Assembly: GCF_030503435.1 (NCBI RefSeq)
Contig: NZ_JAUKPO010000001.1
Coordinates: 744,001-808,000 of the forward strand
DNA length: 64,000 nucleotides
Source of the DNA: Rhodocytophaga aerolata
Lineage (GTDB): Bacteria > Bacteroidota > Bacteroidia > Cytophagales > 172606-1
Direction: 5' to 3'
Positions 43,278 through 51,658 of this stretch are shown piece by piece. Each line of letters begins with the position of its first letter. The first letter of the stretch is position 1. Below the pieces are notes generated by a model. That model saw only the letters and a list, made by a program, of their open reading frames with translations, ran no database searches and had not been told where the DNA came from. The position numbers and the translations under genes are program-made.

Positions 43278-43435
43278 GTTATCTGGCAGCAAAGAACTGA
43301 AGCATACCTATATTTTGTACTTTATCAGGAATAATATCTAGTGGCACAAATTTGTAAAGGAAGCTATTCATAATTTACAAAACCTGTTATTTTTGCGTCA
43401 GCAAATAACCTATTATCCTTTACCACCTGCTTTTC

Positions 43436-44254
43436 ATGCAACGATCTATTTTCCTGGCCTGCGTATTTTTCTCTTTTTTTTATTCAATTCTTCTAACAGC
43501 TCAACCCACTACCTCCGATTCATTAAAAATACAGAGAGCCGATTCTTTGCTCAGCGAAAGCAGTTTGCCTGCTACCCCCAATGATCCGTTTATTAACTTC
43601 GATAGCTTACAATACCGCTTTATTGGTGATGGAAACTTTACGAGCGGAAACGTCAACCGTAGCCTGGCTGTTATCCGGGCAGAGATTGCTTACAATGGAC
43701 CTATTGTATCGCTTACTACTCATCCCCGGTTCACCTATGGTAAGCAAAATGGTGTGCAAGCCGAACGGGATACCTATGTGGATTTATTTATTGATATCTA
43801 TAAACAAAAAAAAATTTATGGGTTTGGCCTGGGCACACTGGAAACCAGTAATTTGAGAGGTATCACTCTCCGGCAATTGGCTGGAGCAGGTATTGGGTTC
43901 CGCCTGGCACAGGATGCTAAACATACTTTATCGGTAACGAATGCAATTATTTATGAATCAACCGATTTTAGAGAACGGACAACAGTTAGCACCTTACGTA
44001 ATTCTACCAGGCTAAAAGGCACGCATAGCTTTCTACAAAACCGTATCCGCTTCAATCATCTCACGTTTCTTCAGCCTTCGCTTAGTGATATCTCCAATGT
44101 ACGCTGGAATACTATTCTGTCTTTGGAATTGCCGCTTAGTAAATGGTTTGCTTTACGCGCCGGATTTGAGAATACCTATGAGAGTATTGTGGATGAAACC
44201 CGCCGAAAGAATGACTCCCGTATTACCTTTGGCTTCTCTGTGGGCAATAAATAA
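43436..44254 (+). CDS. DUF481 outer-membrane protein
   Basis: The 272-residue product has a signal peptide (to about residue 24, LTAQP) and a DUF481 beta barrel: FIGDGNFTSGNVNRSLAVIR, then YGKQNGVQAERDTYVDLFID and GFGLGTLETSNLRGITLRQL. Family members include salt-inducible outer-membrane proteins, which fits its place after the sodium antiporter, though a shared function is only suggested. It has 158 bp of separate upstream DNA. A long inverted repeat follows its stop codon. Confidence 0.8.
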   Translation: MQRSIFLACVFFSFFYSILLTAQPTTSDSLKIQRADSLLSESSLPATPNDPFINFDSLQYRFIGDGNFTSGNVNRSLAVIRAEIAYNGPIVSLTTHPRFTYGKQNGVQAERDTYVDLFIDIYKQKKIYGFGLGTLETSNLRGITLRQLAGAGIGFRLAQDAKHTLSVTNAIIYESTDFRERTTVSTLRNSTRLKGTHSFLQNRIRFNHLTFLQPSLSDISNVRWNTILSLELPLSKWFALRAGFENTYESIVDETRRKNDSRITFGFSVGNK

Positions 44255-44280
44255 CTATTCGTCGAACAAATTTTTATTCA

Positions 44281-44317
44281 TGTACTATTTTATGTAAATT
44301 GGTCATAAAATAGTACA
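44281..44317. repeat. 14-bp perfect inverted repeat after the DUF481 gene
   Basis: TGTACTATTTTATG at 44281-44294 pairs perfectly with CATAAAATAGTACA at 44304-44317 around a 9-nt loop. It has no T run on the plus strand, so it could be a terminator, an operator for the Hint-protein gene downstream, or both. Confidence 0.55.
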
Positions 44318-44437
44318 GGTGTACATTATAAGCCGGGCTCTCTGGCCATTCTATTACTAGTACAGGTTTCAATGCTGATGTACTTTTTTTCAAAAATGCA
44401 CTAAACTTTTATTTTGTACACCTTATACACCTACTGT

Positions 44438-45097
44438 ATGTTCAATTTGGCTGGGTTGTATTCCCGCTTAAGTGCTACCCTACTTTTTACTAAGGGTATG
44501 CTTTTTTTAGTCAACTTATTTCTATTACTGTTCATTTGCTCCGCTTCGTATGGACAAGTGTATGAAAGCAAGGCAGAGGCCGCTCAATTACCACGACTTA
44601 CCAGGCAGACTTCCGCACAAGGTTTTCCTGCCGGAAGTTTAGTATTGATGGCTGACGGCAAAGAGAAAAAAATAGAAGATATACAACCAGGTGAATGGGT
44701 GGCCTCTTATGATCCGGTTCTAGAGGACTATGTAGTAAGCAGCATTACACATATACATTCCTCTACCCTAGAGGAGCCAATGATTTCAATTATGCTTATC
44801 TTAGATGATTTTTCGGCTTCTCTGCAGCACTATGGAAGCTTAGCAGGAGTTTCGATAGTTAGTACTACCACGGCAAAGATACTTACCTCTAAAGGGCCTA
44901 CTCACCTGCAGAACCTTACGGAGAATGATGTTTTATACTGCTACGATACGGCGGCTCACCGGTTTCTACGCTTCCGGATGTATACTCGTGATATGTTGTT
45001 GCCTGATGCCGCAGCTCAACCTGTTTATCAAATAGAAACAGAGGCGAGAAACTACATTATTAATGGCACTGTATTCTTGCAAGCTGATGAATTATAA
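44438..45097 (+). CDS. Secreted Hint-fold protein lacking self-processing residues
   Basis: The start is uncertain: the frame opens at a TTG (44414), with ATGs at 44438 and 44498; all give a signal peptide ending CSASYGQ. The mature part resembles a Hint (hedgehog/intein) domain: GFPAGSLVLMADGKEKKIED, then IQPGEWVASYDPVLEDYVV, a middle block (STTTAKILTSKGPTHLQNL) and a final VYQIETEARNYIINGTVF. In active Hint domains the first residue is Cys, the middle block carries a conserved His and the end has His-Asn. Here they are Gly, none, and Leu-Gln, so autoprocessing is probably lost. It is the whole protein, with no toxin or other domain attached. Role unknown. Confidence 0.7.
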   Translation: MFNLAGLYSRLSATLLFTKGMLFLVNLFLLLFICSASYGQVYESKAEAAQLPRLTRQTSAQGFPAGSLVLMADGKEKKIEDIQPGEWVASYDPVLEDYVVSSITHIHSSTLEEPMISIMLILDDFSASLQHYGSLAGVSIVSTTTAKILTSKGPTHLQNLTENDVLYCYDTAAHRFLRFRMYTRDMLLPDAAAQPVYQIETEARNYIINGTVFLQADEL

Positions 45098-45507
45098 ATT
45101 CGAATGGCTAGCTAACTCTTGCAAATACGATAATACAGACATAATGAAAATAAAAGCAGTATAAAATATTACTAGCTCAAGTGAAGTAAATTCATGGTTT
45201 TGCCTTCCCAGGCAAGCAGCCATAAACTGAGAAAGTCTTTTTTTGAAATACATATAATTTTTATTGGATGTGTTGTCTGCTGTTATTCATCCTCTCCCTG
45301 CAAAATTATGTAAAACATTTCAGGCTGGGTACGTAGAAAACTGCTAAATCTTACCTACTTTTTCGTCGTGGACTTAGGCCAATGAGTGAGTAATCTTTTG
45401 TTCAACTCATCATACTGTTCTAAAGTGAATTGAAAAGAAAATATACACAAAACAATAATGTTATTTAAGTTCTGCTGTAAAACGGGGTACAACATTATTA
45501 TTTTTCC
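45098..45507. other. Intergenic region, no gene seen
   Basis: The 410 bp between the Hint-protein gene and the convergent transporter gene show no convincing ORF, RNA gene or terminator-like hairpin. Confidence 0.4.
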
Positions 45508-46824
45508 TTATGAATTACTAAACATAGCTTGATGCACACTGTATTGTTTGTTTTGCATCAGCCTAATTAGAAAAAATAATCCAATTATAAAAAAGAGAAT
45601 AAGCGCAAAAATAGAGTTCCGCATGTTACCGGTTATGTCGGTAATAATAGCATAGGTGGCGGTTCCTATTACAATTCCTACTTTTTCTGTCAATTCATAA
45701 AAGCTAAAATACGACGCATGATCGGTTGTGGCTGGCAATAACTTAGTGTAAGTAGATCTGGACATACTTTGAATCCCGCCCATTACAATGCCAATAACGA
45801 TTGCAATGCTGTAAAACTGTATGGGTTTTGTTATAAAATAGGCGACCAAACACACAACTATACAGACAACCATTGCCAAAGCCAGGGTCAGGATATTTCC
45901 TATTTTTTTCGATAAGAAAACAAATAACGACGCTCCACCTATGGCTATCAGTTGAATAAGTAACATAATAGTTATTAGGTTAGCTTCCGGCAATTTCAGT
46001 TCTTGTGCAGCAAAAAATCCGGCCAAGTACATGATTGTTTGAAAGCCCATGCTATAAAAGAAAAACGCCGCCAAAAAACTGGTAAGCCGGGGATGCAGTT
46101 TTAACTCTATAGACACTTTTTTTATCTCCTGAAATCCTTTCCATAATAGCTTTCTCTCAAATCTGTTCTGGGTTTTATTATCAGGTAAATAGGCAAACGG
46201 ATACAAAGAAAAACCCAGCCACCATACTCCTACCATTAAAAAAGAGAGCCTTACAGGTAAAAAATTTTCTCTACTTACACCAAACCATTCTGGCTTTTCA
46301 ATAACTACCAGATTAATAAGTAGCAATAATACACTACCCACGTAGCCCAAAGAGAAGCCTTTTGCACTAACCTTATCGTATTGATCTGGTGTGGCAATTT
46401 CGGGCAAAAATGCATTATAAAAAACCAGGCTACCTGCATAGCCAATACTAGCGCCTATAAATAAAAGTATGCCCAGTGAAATATGGTTTGCATCGAAAAA
46501 AAATAATCCCAGGCAGGAAAAACTGCCCATAAAAACAAAAAATTTCATAAAATTCTTTTTTGTCCCGCCATAATCGGCTATTCCCGAAAGTAAAGGAGAT
46601 AAAAGAGAGATAAATAAGAAAGCAGTTGATAAAGAATAGGTATACACCACGGCGCTTCTTTTCATCATCCAAAGAAAGGGAACAAGGTCGCTTCCATCTG
46701 GTTGTTTTGCTACAGCATTGAAGTATATAGGAAAAATAACCGTGGTAATGGTCAGTGTGTATACAGAATTTGCCCAATCGTACATACACCATGCGTTCAG
46801 CACTTTAGGGTTGTTCTTTTCCAT
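45508..46824 (-). CDS. MFS transporter, Atg22/UMF1-like
   Basis: A 438-residue transporter with about twelve membrane segments. The start NAWCMYDWANSVYTLTITTVIFPIYF is the signature of the vacuole-effluxer Atg22-like (UMF1) family, and MGGIQSMSRSTYTKLLPA with YFSFYELTEKVGIVIGT are conserved motifs of the second half. In yeast the homologue exports amino acids from the vacuole; bacterial substrates are unknown. A CAAAACTA element at 46932-46939 reads TAGTTTTG on the coding strand, a possible -7 box. It stands alone. Confidence 0.9.
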   Translation of the reverse strand: MEKNNPKVLNAWCMYDWANSVYTLTITTVIFPIYFNAVAKQPDGSDLVPFLWMMKRSAVVYTYSLSTAFLFISLLSPLLSGIADYGGTKKNFMKFFVFMGSFSCLGLFFFDANHISLGILLFIGASIGYAGSLVFYNAFLPEIATPDQYDKVSAKGFSLGYVGSVLLLLINLVVIEKPEWFGVSRENFLPVRLSFLMVGVWWLGFSLYPFAYLPDNKTQNRFERKLLWKGFQEIKKVSIELKLHPRLTSFLAAFFFYSMGFQTIMYLAGFFAAQELKLPEANLITIMLLIQLIAIGGASLFVFLSKKIGNILTLALAMVVCIVVCLVAYFITKPIQFYSIAIVIGIVMGGIQSMSRSTYTKLLPATTDHASYFSFYELTEKVGIVIGTATYAIITDITGNMRNSIFALILFFIIGLFFLIRLMQNKQYSVHQAMFSNS

Positions 46825-47011
46825 GGCACTTACAAGAGCTATACTTTACAATGATTTTGGCAGGTTATTAATTAGTTTGATATTTGCTTCAAGCGTTGGT
46901 AAATTATAGTAATATAAATAATATACGTTCACAAAACTATATTTTGCTGGTTTATAATATTGCATATAATACTACACGATTTATTTATTCAATTGGTAAG
47001 CTATAGCTCTT

Positions 47012-47060
47012 ATAAAACAAAAAAGTCTTTCCGGGACGCGGAAAGACTTTTTTGTTTTAT
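47012..47060 (-). terminator. Terminator of the exb operon with a 21-bp perfect stem
   Basis: Positions 47012-47032 pair perfectly with 47040-47060 around the 7-nt loop GGGACGC. The stem includes a GTCTTTCC core and A/T runs. It begins 14 bp past the last exbD stop and is the longest hairpin I noticed in the window. Confidence 0.92.
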
Positions 47061-47074
47061 AAGGAGGAGATACG

Positions 47075-47545
47075 TTAGATGCCTGCCTGTTCCACTCTTT
47101 TGTTAGAAGAGTAGTTTAGTTTAAGTGCATTTGCTTCACGCAATTGCAACTTAACATCTGTTAATATTCCCATCTTGGTCTCTTTATCTACTTTCATAGA
47201 CATCCAGATCATTTCTCTTTCTGCTTCCGGAAGTTTAGCCTTCTCCTGTTCTACGAATTGAGGAATTTGATTAGTATTAATAAAGACATCATTTACCTGT
47301 ACCCTTGGTTCTTGTCCAAATTTATTGGCTTCTTTAGGTTTACCAACGTAAATGTAGCTTACTAATGACTTCTGCTCAATTTCCTGCAACTGGGTAGATT
47401 GTGGAATACGCTGCTCTACCATTATACTGGTATCCCGCATTTTAGTGGTAACCATGAAAAAGAATAAGAGCATGAATATAATATCTGGCAACGAACCAGT
47501 ATTAATATTAGCACCTGCTTTTGACTTTTTTGTGAATTTTGCCAT
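47075..47545 (-). CDS. ExbD/TolR-like biopolymer transport protein (second copy)
   Basis: The 156-residue protein has one membrane segment near the start, with the proton-path aspartate Asp21 in NTGSLPDIIFMLLFFFMVTT, and a periplasmic part (REVEQ-like helices and strands up to VKLQLREANALKLNY). It is the last gene of an operon with an ExbB-like channel protein, an unknown membrane protein and another ExbD, and starts four bases after the upstream stop. ExbD dimers sit in the ExbB pore and pass proton-motive force to TonB-type partners. A TonB gene is not adjacent. Confidence 0.9.
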   Translation of the reverse strand: MAKFTKKSKAGANINTGSLPDIIFMLLFFFMVTTKMRDTSIMVEQRIPQSTQLQEIEQKSLVSYIYVGKPKEANKFGQEPRVQVNDVFINTNQIPQFVEQEKAKLPEAEREMIWMSMKVDKETKMGILTDVKLQLREANALKLNYSSNKRVEQAGI

Positions 47546-47549
47546 AATC

Positions 47550-48110
47550 TTATTGTCCTACGCTTGTGGGTTCTGCTTCTGATAAACGACGAGGATATAC
47601 TTTTTGAGCGTATTTCATCATTTCATCTTGCTTTTCATCTTTCGGATCAAGATCAAGATATTGCTCTATGGTAATCCCTAATTTTTCAGCTCTCAGTTCA
47701 TTATAGGCAGCAGAAAGCTCATCTAATACACGCAGATATACATCATATTGTGTTCCTCTATCTGTTTTTAAAGAAACTACTGCTTCTTGTGGGCTTTCAG
47801 ACATTGTTGGATCAGCTCCATTATTTGCCAAGAACTTTTTAGCTTCACTGCGTAAATTATCGATTGCCATCGGCTCATCTTCTACCAGTAATTGATTTTT
47901 AGAGTTAACAATTACCTTGAAAACATTGCGGTCCTTCAATTTAACATCTACAGGTTGGCTCTCATCTTTCTTAGGAGGCAACAACATATTGATCCCTTTA
48001 TCAGCACCAATAGTAGTGGTCACCAGGAAGAAGATCAACAACAGGAAGGCAATATCTGCCATAGAGCCGGCATTAATTTCGGGTGTACCCCTGTCTTTCT
48101 TTTTTGCCAT
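47550..48110 (-). CDS. ExbD/TolR-like biopolymer transport protein (first copy)
   Basis: A 186-residue ExbD-like protein. The membrane segment holds Asp19 in NAGSMADIAFLLLIFFLVTT. The periplasmic domain (about 60-130) carries the ExbD fold (RNVFKVIVNSKNQLLVED, then YDVYLRVLDELSAAYNELR), followed by a charged C-terminal extension ending SEAEPTSVGQ, longer than in E. coli ExbD (141 residues). Two different ExbD proteins beside one ExbB suggest a heteromeric stator. The gene starts eight bases after the preceding one. Confidence 0.9.
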   Translation of the reverse strand: MAKKKDRGTPEINAGSMADIAFLLLIFFLVTTTIGADKGINMLLPPKKDESQPVDVKLKDRNVFKVIVNSKNQLLVEDEPMAIDNLRSEAKKFLANNGADPTMSESPQEAVVSLKTDRGTQYDVYLRVLDELSAAYNELRAEKLGITIEQYLDLDPKDEKQDEMMKYAQKVYPRRLSEAEPTSVGQ

Positions 48111-48118
48111 AACAAAAT

Positions 48119-48547
48119 TTATTTAATTAAACTAGTCACTTCTGTGTATATAATAGCAGCAAGGGCTATAAAGAACAACAGATAAACCGTGATAAGTCCT
48201 CCACCAATCAATTTAGAGCCTGACTCCCCAATACCAAATTGAGTGTACATAGGAATAACTTCGTTGCCTGATAACACATAAGCTATACCAAATACAACCA
48301 AGATGGCTACTGCACCCAGGCCTGATTTAAGCAAAGCCTTGGGATCGCCGGCGGATTGTATTAATGGAAGCACTACTGCAGCAATGGCACACAAGAATAT
48401 AAGAATATAGGAAATATATAAAGCTATATCTATCCAACCTGCACCTTCATCTGCTGTAGGAACTGCATCTTGTGCAAATGCCCCTGTTGAACTTCCTGCT
48501 ACTAATACAATAAACGCAAATATTATTAGAAAAATTCTATTCTTCAT
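48119..48547 (-). CDS. Unknown membrane protein within the exb operon
   Basis: A 142-residue protein between exbB and exbD. It has a signal-like N-terminal segment ending TGAFAQ, and three further hydrophobic segments (WIDIALYISYILIFLCAIAA, LLKSGLGAVAILVVFGIAYVL, LITVYLLFFIALAAIIYTEV). I recognise no catalytic motif; NEVIPMYTQFG is a possible loop signature. Its tight packing (8 bp on each side) makes it a likely part or assembly factor of the ExbB/ExbD motor. Function unknown. Confidence 0.75.
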   Translation of the reverse strand: MKNRIFLIIFAFIVLVAGSSTGAFAQDAVPTADEGAGWIDIALYISYILIFLCAIAAVVLPLIQSAGDPKALLKSGLGAVAILVVFGIAYVLSGNEVIPMYTQFGIGESGSKLIGGGLITVYLLFFIALAAIIYTEVTSLIK

Positions 48548-48555
48548 ATAATTTT

Positions 48556-49386
48556 TTATTTTATAAGGCTACCTTTTGTTAAACTGTATTTTACCAGAAT
48601 ATCTACTAACGAGATAGAAGCATCTTCCATCTGGTTAACAATAGAATCTACTTTGGATACAAGGTAGTTATAGAATACCTGTAAAATAATAGCCACAATC
48701 AGCCCCCCTACCGTTGTTACCAACGCTACCTGAATACCACTCGCCACAACCGTTGGAGATACGTCACCGGCAGCCGCGATCGCAGCAAAAGCCTCGATCA
48801 TACCCACAACCGTTCCCAAGAAACCAAGCATTGGCGCAAGAGCAATAAACAGCGAAAGCCAAACTAAGCCTCTTTCCAGTTTACCCATCTCCACAGAACC
48901 ATACGATACAATAGATTTTTCTACCATATCCACACCTTCAGGTGCACGTAGCAAGCCTTGCGTAAAAATGGAGGCTACCGGACCTCTGGTGTTTACAGTT
49001 ACGTCTTTAGCTGCTTCAACACCGCCGGTATTTAAAGCATCTTCTACCCTGTTTAATAGCTTTCTTGTGTTAGTGGAAGCCATGTTTAAAGTAATAATCC
49101 TTTCAATAGCGATAGCCAGGCCAAAGATCAGACAAAGCAGAATAGGAGTCATGTAAGTGACACCACCTGAGATAAACTGTTCTTTAACCACTTGGTGAAA
49201 AGATTTCTCTTCAACAGGCGCGTCATCTGTAGTTGCTACAGGAGCGATTTCTTCCATCTCGGCAGCTGCTGGGGCCGCAGCAGTATCAGCAGTGGCTGCA
49301 CCAGTAGTATCTTGTGCTAACAGGTTTGCAGAAACGCCAAATGTCAAAGAAAGGGTAAGCATCAAAGAAGCTAATAACTTTTTCAT
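48556..49386 (-). CDS. exbB: ExbB-like (MotA/TolQ/ExbB) proton channel protein
   Basis: The 276-residue protein has a signal peptide (to about residue 24), an Ala/Thr/Glu-rich linker, then three membrane segments: near 78-96 (PILLCLIFGLAIAIERIITL), near 175-197 (LSLFIALAPMLGFLGTVVGM) and near 210-238 (ASGIQVALVTTVGGLIVAIIL). These are the ExbB hallmark helices. The five-chain pore uses proton flow to drive TonB-dependent transport at the outer membrane; the receptors at 11.6 and 61.2 kb are likely users. It is the first gene of the four-gene operon. Confidence 0.93.
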   Translation of the reverse strand: MKKLLASLMLTLSLTFGVSANLLAQDTTGAATADTAAAPAAAEMEEIAPVATTDDAPVEEKSFHQVVKEQFISGGVTYMTPILLCLIFGLAIAIERIITLNMASTNTRKLLNRVEDALNTGGVEAAKDVTVNTRGPVASIFTQGLLRAPEGVDMVEKSIVSYGSVEMGKLERGLVWLSLFIALAPMLGFLGTVVGMIEAFAAIAAAGDVSPTVVASGIQVALVTTVGGLIVAIILQVFYNYLVSKVDSIVNQMEDASISLVDILVKYSLTKGSLIK

Positions 49387-49492
49387 AGAATAAGGTAAGG
49401 GTTAGCGATTTTTTTTAGGTTTAAAAGGTAAATGATTAAAATTAAAATAAAAAATTGCAGATTAAAATTAAATTTTATTTGGTTCTAGGCAG

Positions 49493-49579
49493 CAGAGAGG
49501 AAGGGATTCGAACCCTCGATACCATTGCTGGTATACACACTTTCCAGGCGTGCTCCTTCAACCACTCGGACACCTCTCT
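49493..49579 (-). tRNA. tRNA-Ser (GGA anticodon)
   Basis: Reverse strand 49579-49493 folds as a class II tRNA of 87 nt. The acceptor arm AGAGAGG pairs with CCTCTCT, followed by a discriminator G as usual for serine; the 3' CCA is not encoded. The anticodon loop CTGGAAA gives GGA, reading UCC and UCU. A long variable arm (ATACCAGCAATGGTAT, a self-paired hairpin) and the T-loop GGTTCGAATCC are clear. Upstream, TTG at 49620-49618, 20 nt, then TAACTTG at 49597-49591 is a possible promoter. It lies 107 bp ahead of exbB on the same strand. Confidence 0.96.
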
Positions 49580-49739
49580 ATATGATAGTACAAGTTATGC
49601 AGTGTTCGTTTTTTTATCAATTTTCTAATATAAACACAATCTTGTGGCACAAAGAAATTAAGAAAAAAGTGCATATGCAAGTTTTAAAATACTTTTTTCA
49701 TACCTTTTATTCGTAAAATTATACTATAGAACATATAGG

Positions 49740-50810
49740 TTATGCCATTTCCCCACGGATAGAGGTAGTTAATGTAATTTTTAAAGATTCCATAGAATTT
49801 TCTTTGCCTAATAAATACATCAATTTTGTTATGCCTGCCTCAGTGGTCATATCCTTTCCGCTTAGTACGCCTATCTCCTCTAGATGTTTACTTGTAGCAT
49901 ATTTGCCCTGTACGACTTTCCCTCCCACACATTGCGATATATTTAGTACACATATATTATGTGTAACAGCTTCTTTTAGTAACTCAGTAAACCACTCTGC
50001 TGTAGGTGCATTCCCAGATCCATAACTTTCAAGAATCACCCCTTTTAAATCTGCTATTTTTAGTACACATTCAATGGTTCGCCGGTTAATGCCAGGAAAA
50101 AGCTTTAAAATAGCCACCCTGGTATCCATTTGGGTGCTATACTGCAGCTTGTTATGAAAGATATAGGGCTGAATAGCCGAATGATTATACTCTATAGATA
50201 CACCGGCTTCCGCAAGGTATGGATAATTTTCAGAATAAAAAGCATCGAAATGTGCACTTTCCACTTTTTTAGCCCGGTTGCCTCTTAACAAATAGTTATT
50301 AAAATAGATACATACTTCGGGCACCAGCGGTTGCCCTTGTGCATTGCGGGCAGCAGCTATCTCCAGAGCCGTAATAAGGTTGCGGCGGCCATCGGTTCGC
50401 ACAGCGCCTATGGGTAGTTGCGACCCGGTAAAGATTACCGGTTTATTGAGATTTTCTAGTAAAAAACTTAGAGCAGAAGCACTATATGCCATGGTATCTG
50501 TTCCGTGTAGAATCACAAAGCCATCATAATAATCGTAATTCTTTGCAATGATCTCCACCATTTCTGCCCAGTGAGCTGGTGTAACATTGGAAGAATCGAT
50601 GGGCTGGTTAAAAGCAATAACGGTCAGCTCAAAGTCGAATCGGTTGAGCTCAGGTATTTTTTCTACAATCTGCTCAAAATCAAAAGGAATCAGATGAGTA
50701 CCTGTTCTATCATATACCATTCCGAACGTGCCGCCAGTGTACAACATTAATATAGCGGTAGTGGCTGCCTGACCGGCGGCTGTTTTAATTTTTGTGGTGG
50801 TATAGTGCAT
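49740..50810 (-). CDS. ansA: Type I L-asparaginase
   Basis: The 356-residue enzyme hydrolyses asparagine to aspartate and ammonia. The first catalytic threonine is in LMLYTGGTFGMVYD (Thr28 area), and the second motif is VILHGTDTMAYSASALSF, with Lys later in KPVIFTGSQLPIG context. GVILESYGSGNAPT is the third conserved loop. Absence of a signal peptide and the length fit the cytoplasmic type I group. It ends the minus-strand run that starts at 57.4 kb. Confidence 0.92.
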   Translation of the reverse strand: MHYTTTKIKTAAGQAATTAILMLYTGGTFGMVYDRTGTHLIPFDFEQIVEKIPELNRFDFELTVIAFNQPIDSSNVTPAHWAEMVEIIAKNYDYYDGFVILHGTDTMAYSASALSFLLENLNKPVIFTGSQLPIGAVRTDGRRNLITALEIAAARNAQGQPLVPEVCIYFNNYLLRGNRAKKVESAHFDAFYSENYPYLAEAGVSIEYNHSAIQPYIFHNKLQYSTQMDTRVAILKLFPGINRRTIECVLKIADLKGVILESYGSGNAPTAEWFTELLKEAVTHNICVLNISQCVGGKVVQGKYATSKHLEEIGVLSGKDMTTEAGITKLMYLLGKENSMESLKITLTTSIRGEMA

Positions 50811-50842
50811 AGAAACGGGAATCGGTTATTCTTTAATATACT

Positions 50843-51628
50843 CTATTGCATTCTAGCTGAATAAGTGTTCATAAGTTGTTTGGCATTTTCTGTTGTAACC
50901 GCTGCGACTTCCTCTATGGATACTTGTGCCAGGTCGGCTACTCTCTGGGCTACAAGAGCTGTATAGCTTACTTCATTCCGTTTACCCCGGTATGGTACTG
51001 GCGCCAGGTAAGGGCTATCGGTTTCCAATACTATATTTTTCAGCTCCATAAAGGGTAGCACCTGATCCAGCCCGCCATTTTTAAACGTACTTACGCCACC
51101 AATACCCAGCAAAAAACCCATATCTACCACCTGCTGTGCATCAGTTAGCGTACCTGTAAAACAATGAAATATACCTGTTAACCCATCTACGCCTGTTTGC
51201 TTAAGCAAATCTACCGTTTCCTGAAAAGAATTGCGGCAATGGATGACGACAGGCAACTTATGTTTTTTAGCCAAATCTACCTGAAAGACAAAGGCTTCTT
51301 CTTGCTGTACCTTAAACTCAGTAGACCAGTAATAATCCAGGCCTATTTCACCTACTGCTATAAATTTCCGTTTGTTCAGCCACTCTTCAACCAGCCCTAA
51401 CTCTTGCTCAAAAGTAGCCGTGACATAGCATGGATGAAGCCCCATCATGGCAAAACACTGCGTAGGATATTGTTCTTCCAGCCGCAACATGCTTTCTATA
51501 GAAGTATGGTCAATGTTGGGCATGTATATTTGCTGCACCCCTTGTTCAAATGCCCTTTCTAACATTCTCGGTCTATCAGAATCAAACTCTGGTGCATAAA
51601 TATGGGCATGCGTATCTATTAAATTCAT
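50843..51628 (-). CDS. TatD family metal-dependent hydrolase
   Basis: A 261-residue TIM-barrel nuclease-like hydrolase. DTHAHIYAPEFD (His7, His9), AVGEIGLDYYW, PVVIHCRNSF, GIFHCFTGTLTDAQQ and LETDSPYLAPVPYRGKRNEV hold the two-metal centre. TatD proteins act as DNA or RNA nucleases and perhaps as D-aminoacyl-tRNA deacylases. It is 32 bp upstream of ansA on the same strand and probably co-transcribed. Confidence 0.93.
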   Translation of the reverse strand: MNLIDTHAHIYAPEFDSDRPRMLERAFEQGVQQIYMPNIDHTSIESMLRLEEQYPTQCFAMMGLHPCYVTATFEQELGLVEEWLNKRKFIAVGEIGLDYYWSTEFKVQQEEAFVFQVDLAKKHKLPVVIHCRNSFQETVDLLKQTGVDGLTGIFHCFTGTLTDAQQVVDMGFLLGIGGVSTFKNGGLDQVLPFMELKNIVLETDSPYLAPVPYRGKRNEVSYTALVAQRVADLAQVSIEEVAAVTTENAKQLMNTYSARMQ

Positions 51629-51658
51629 AAGTCAATTTTACTTCTGATTACTTTTTCA

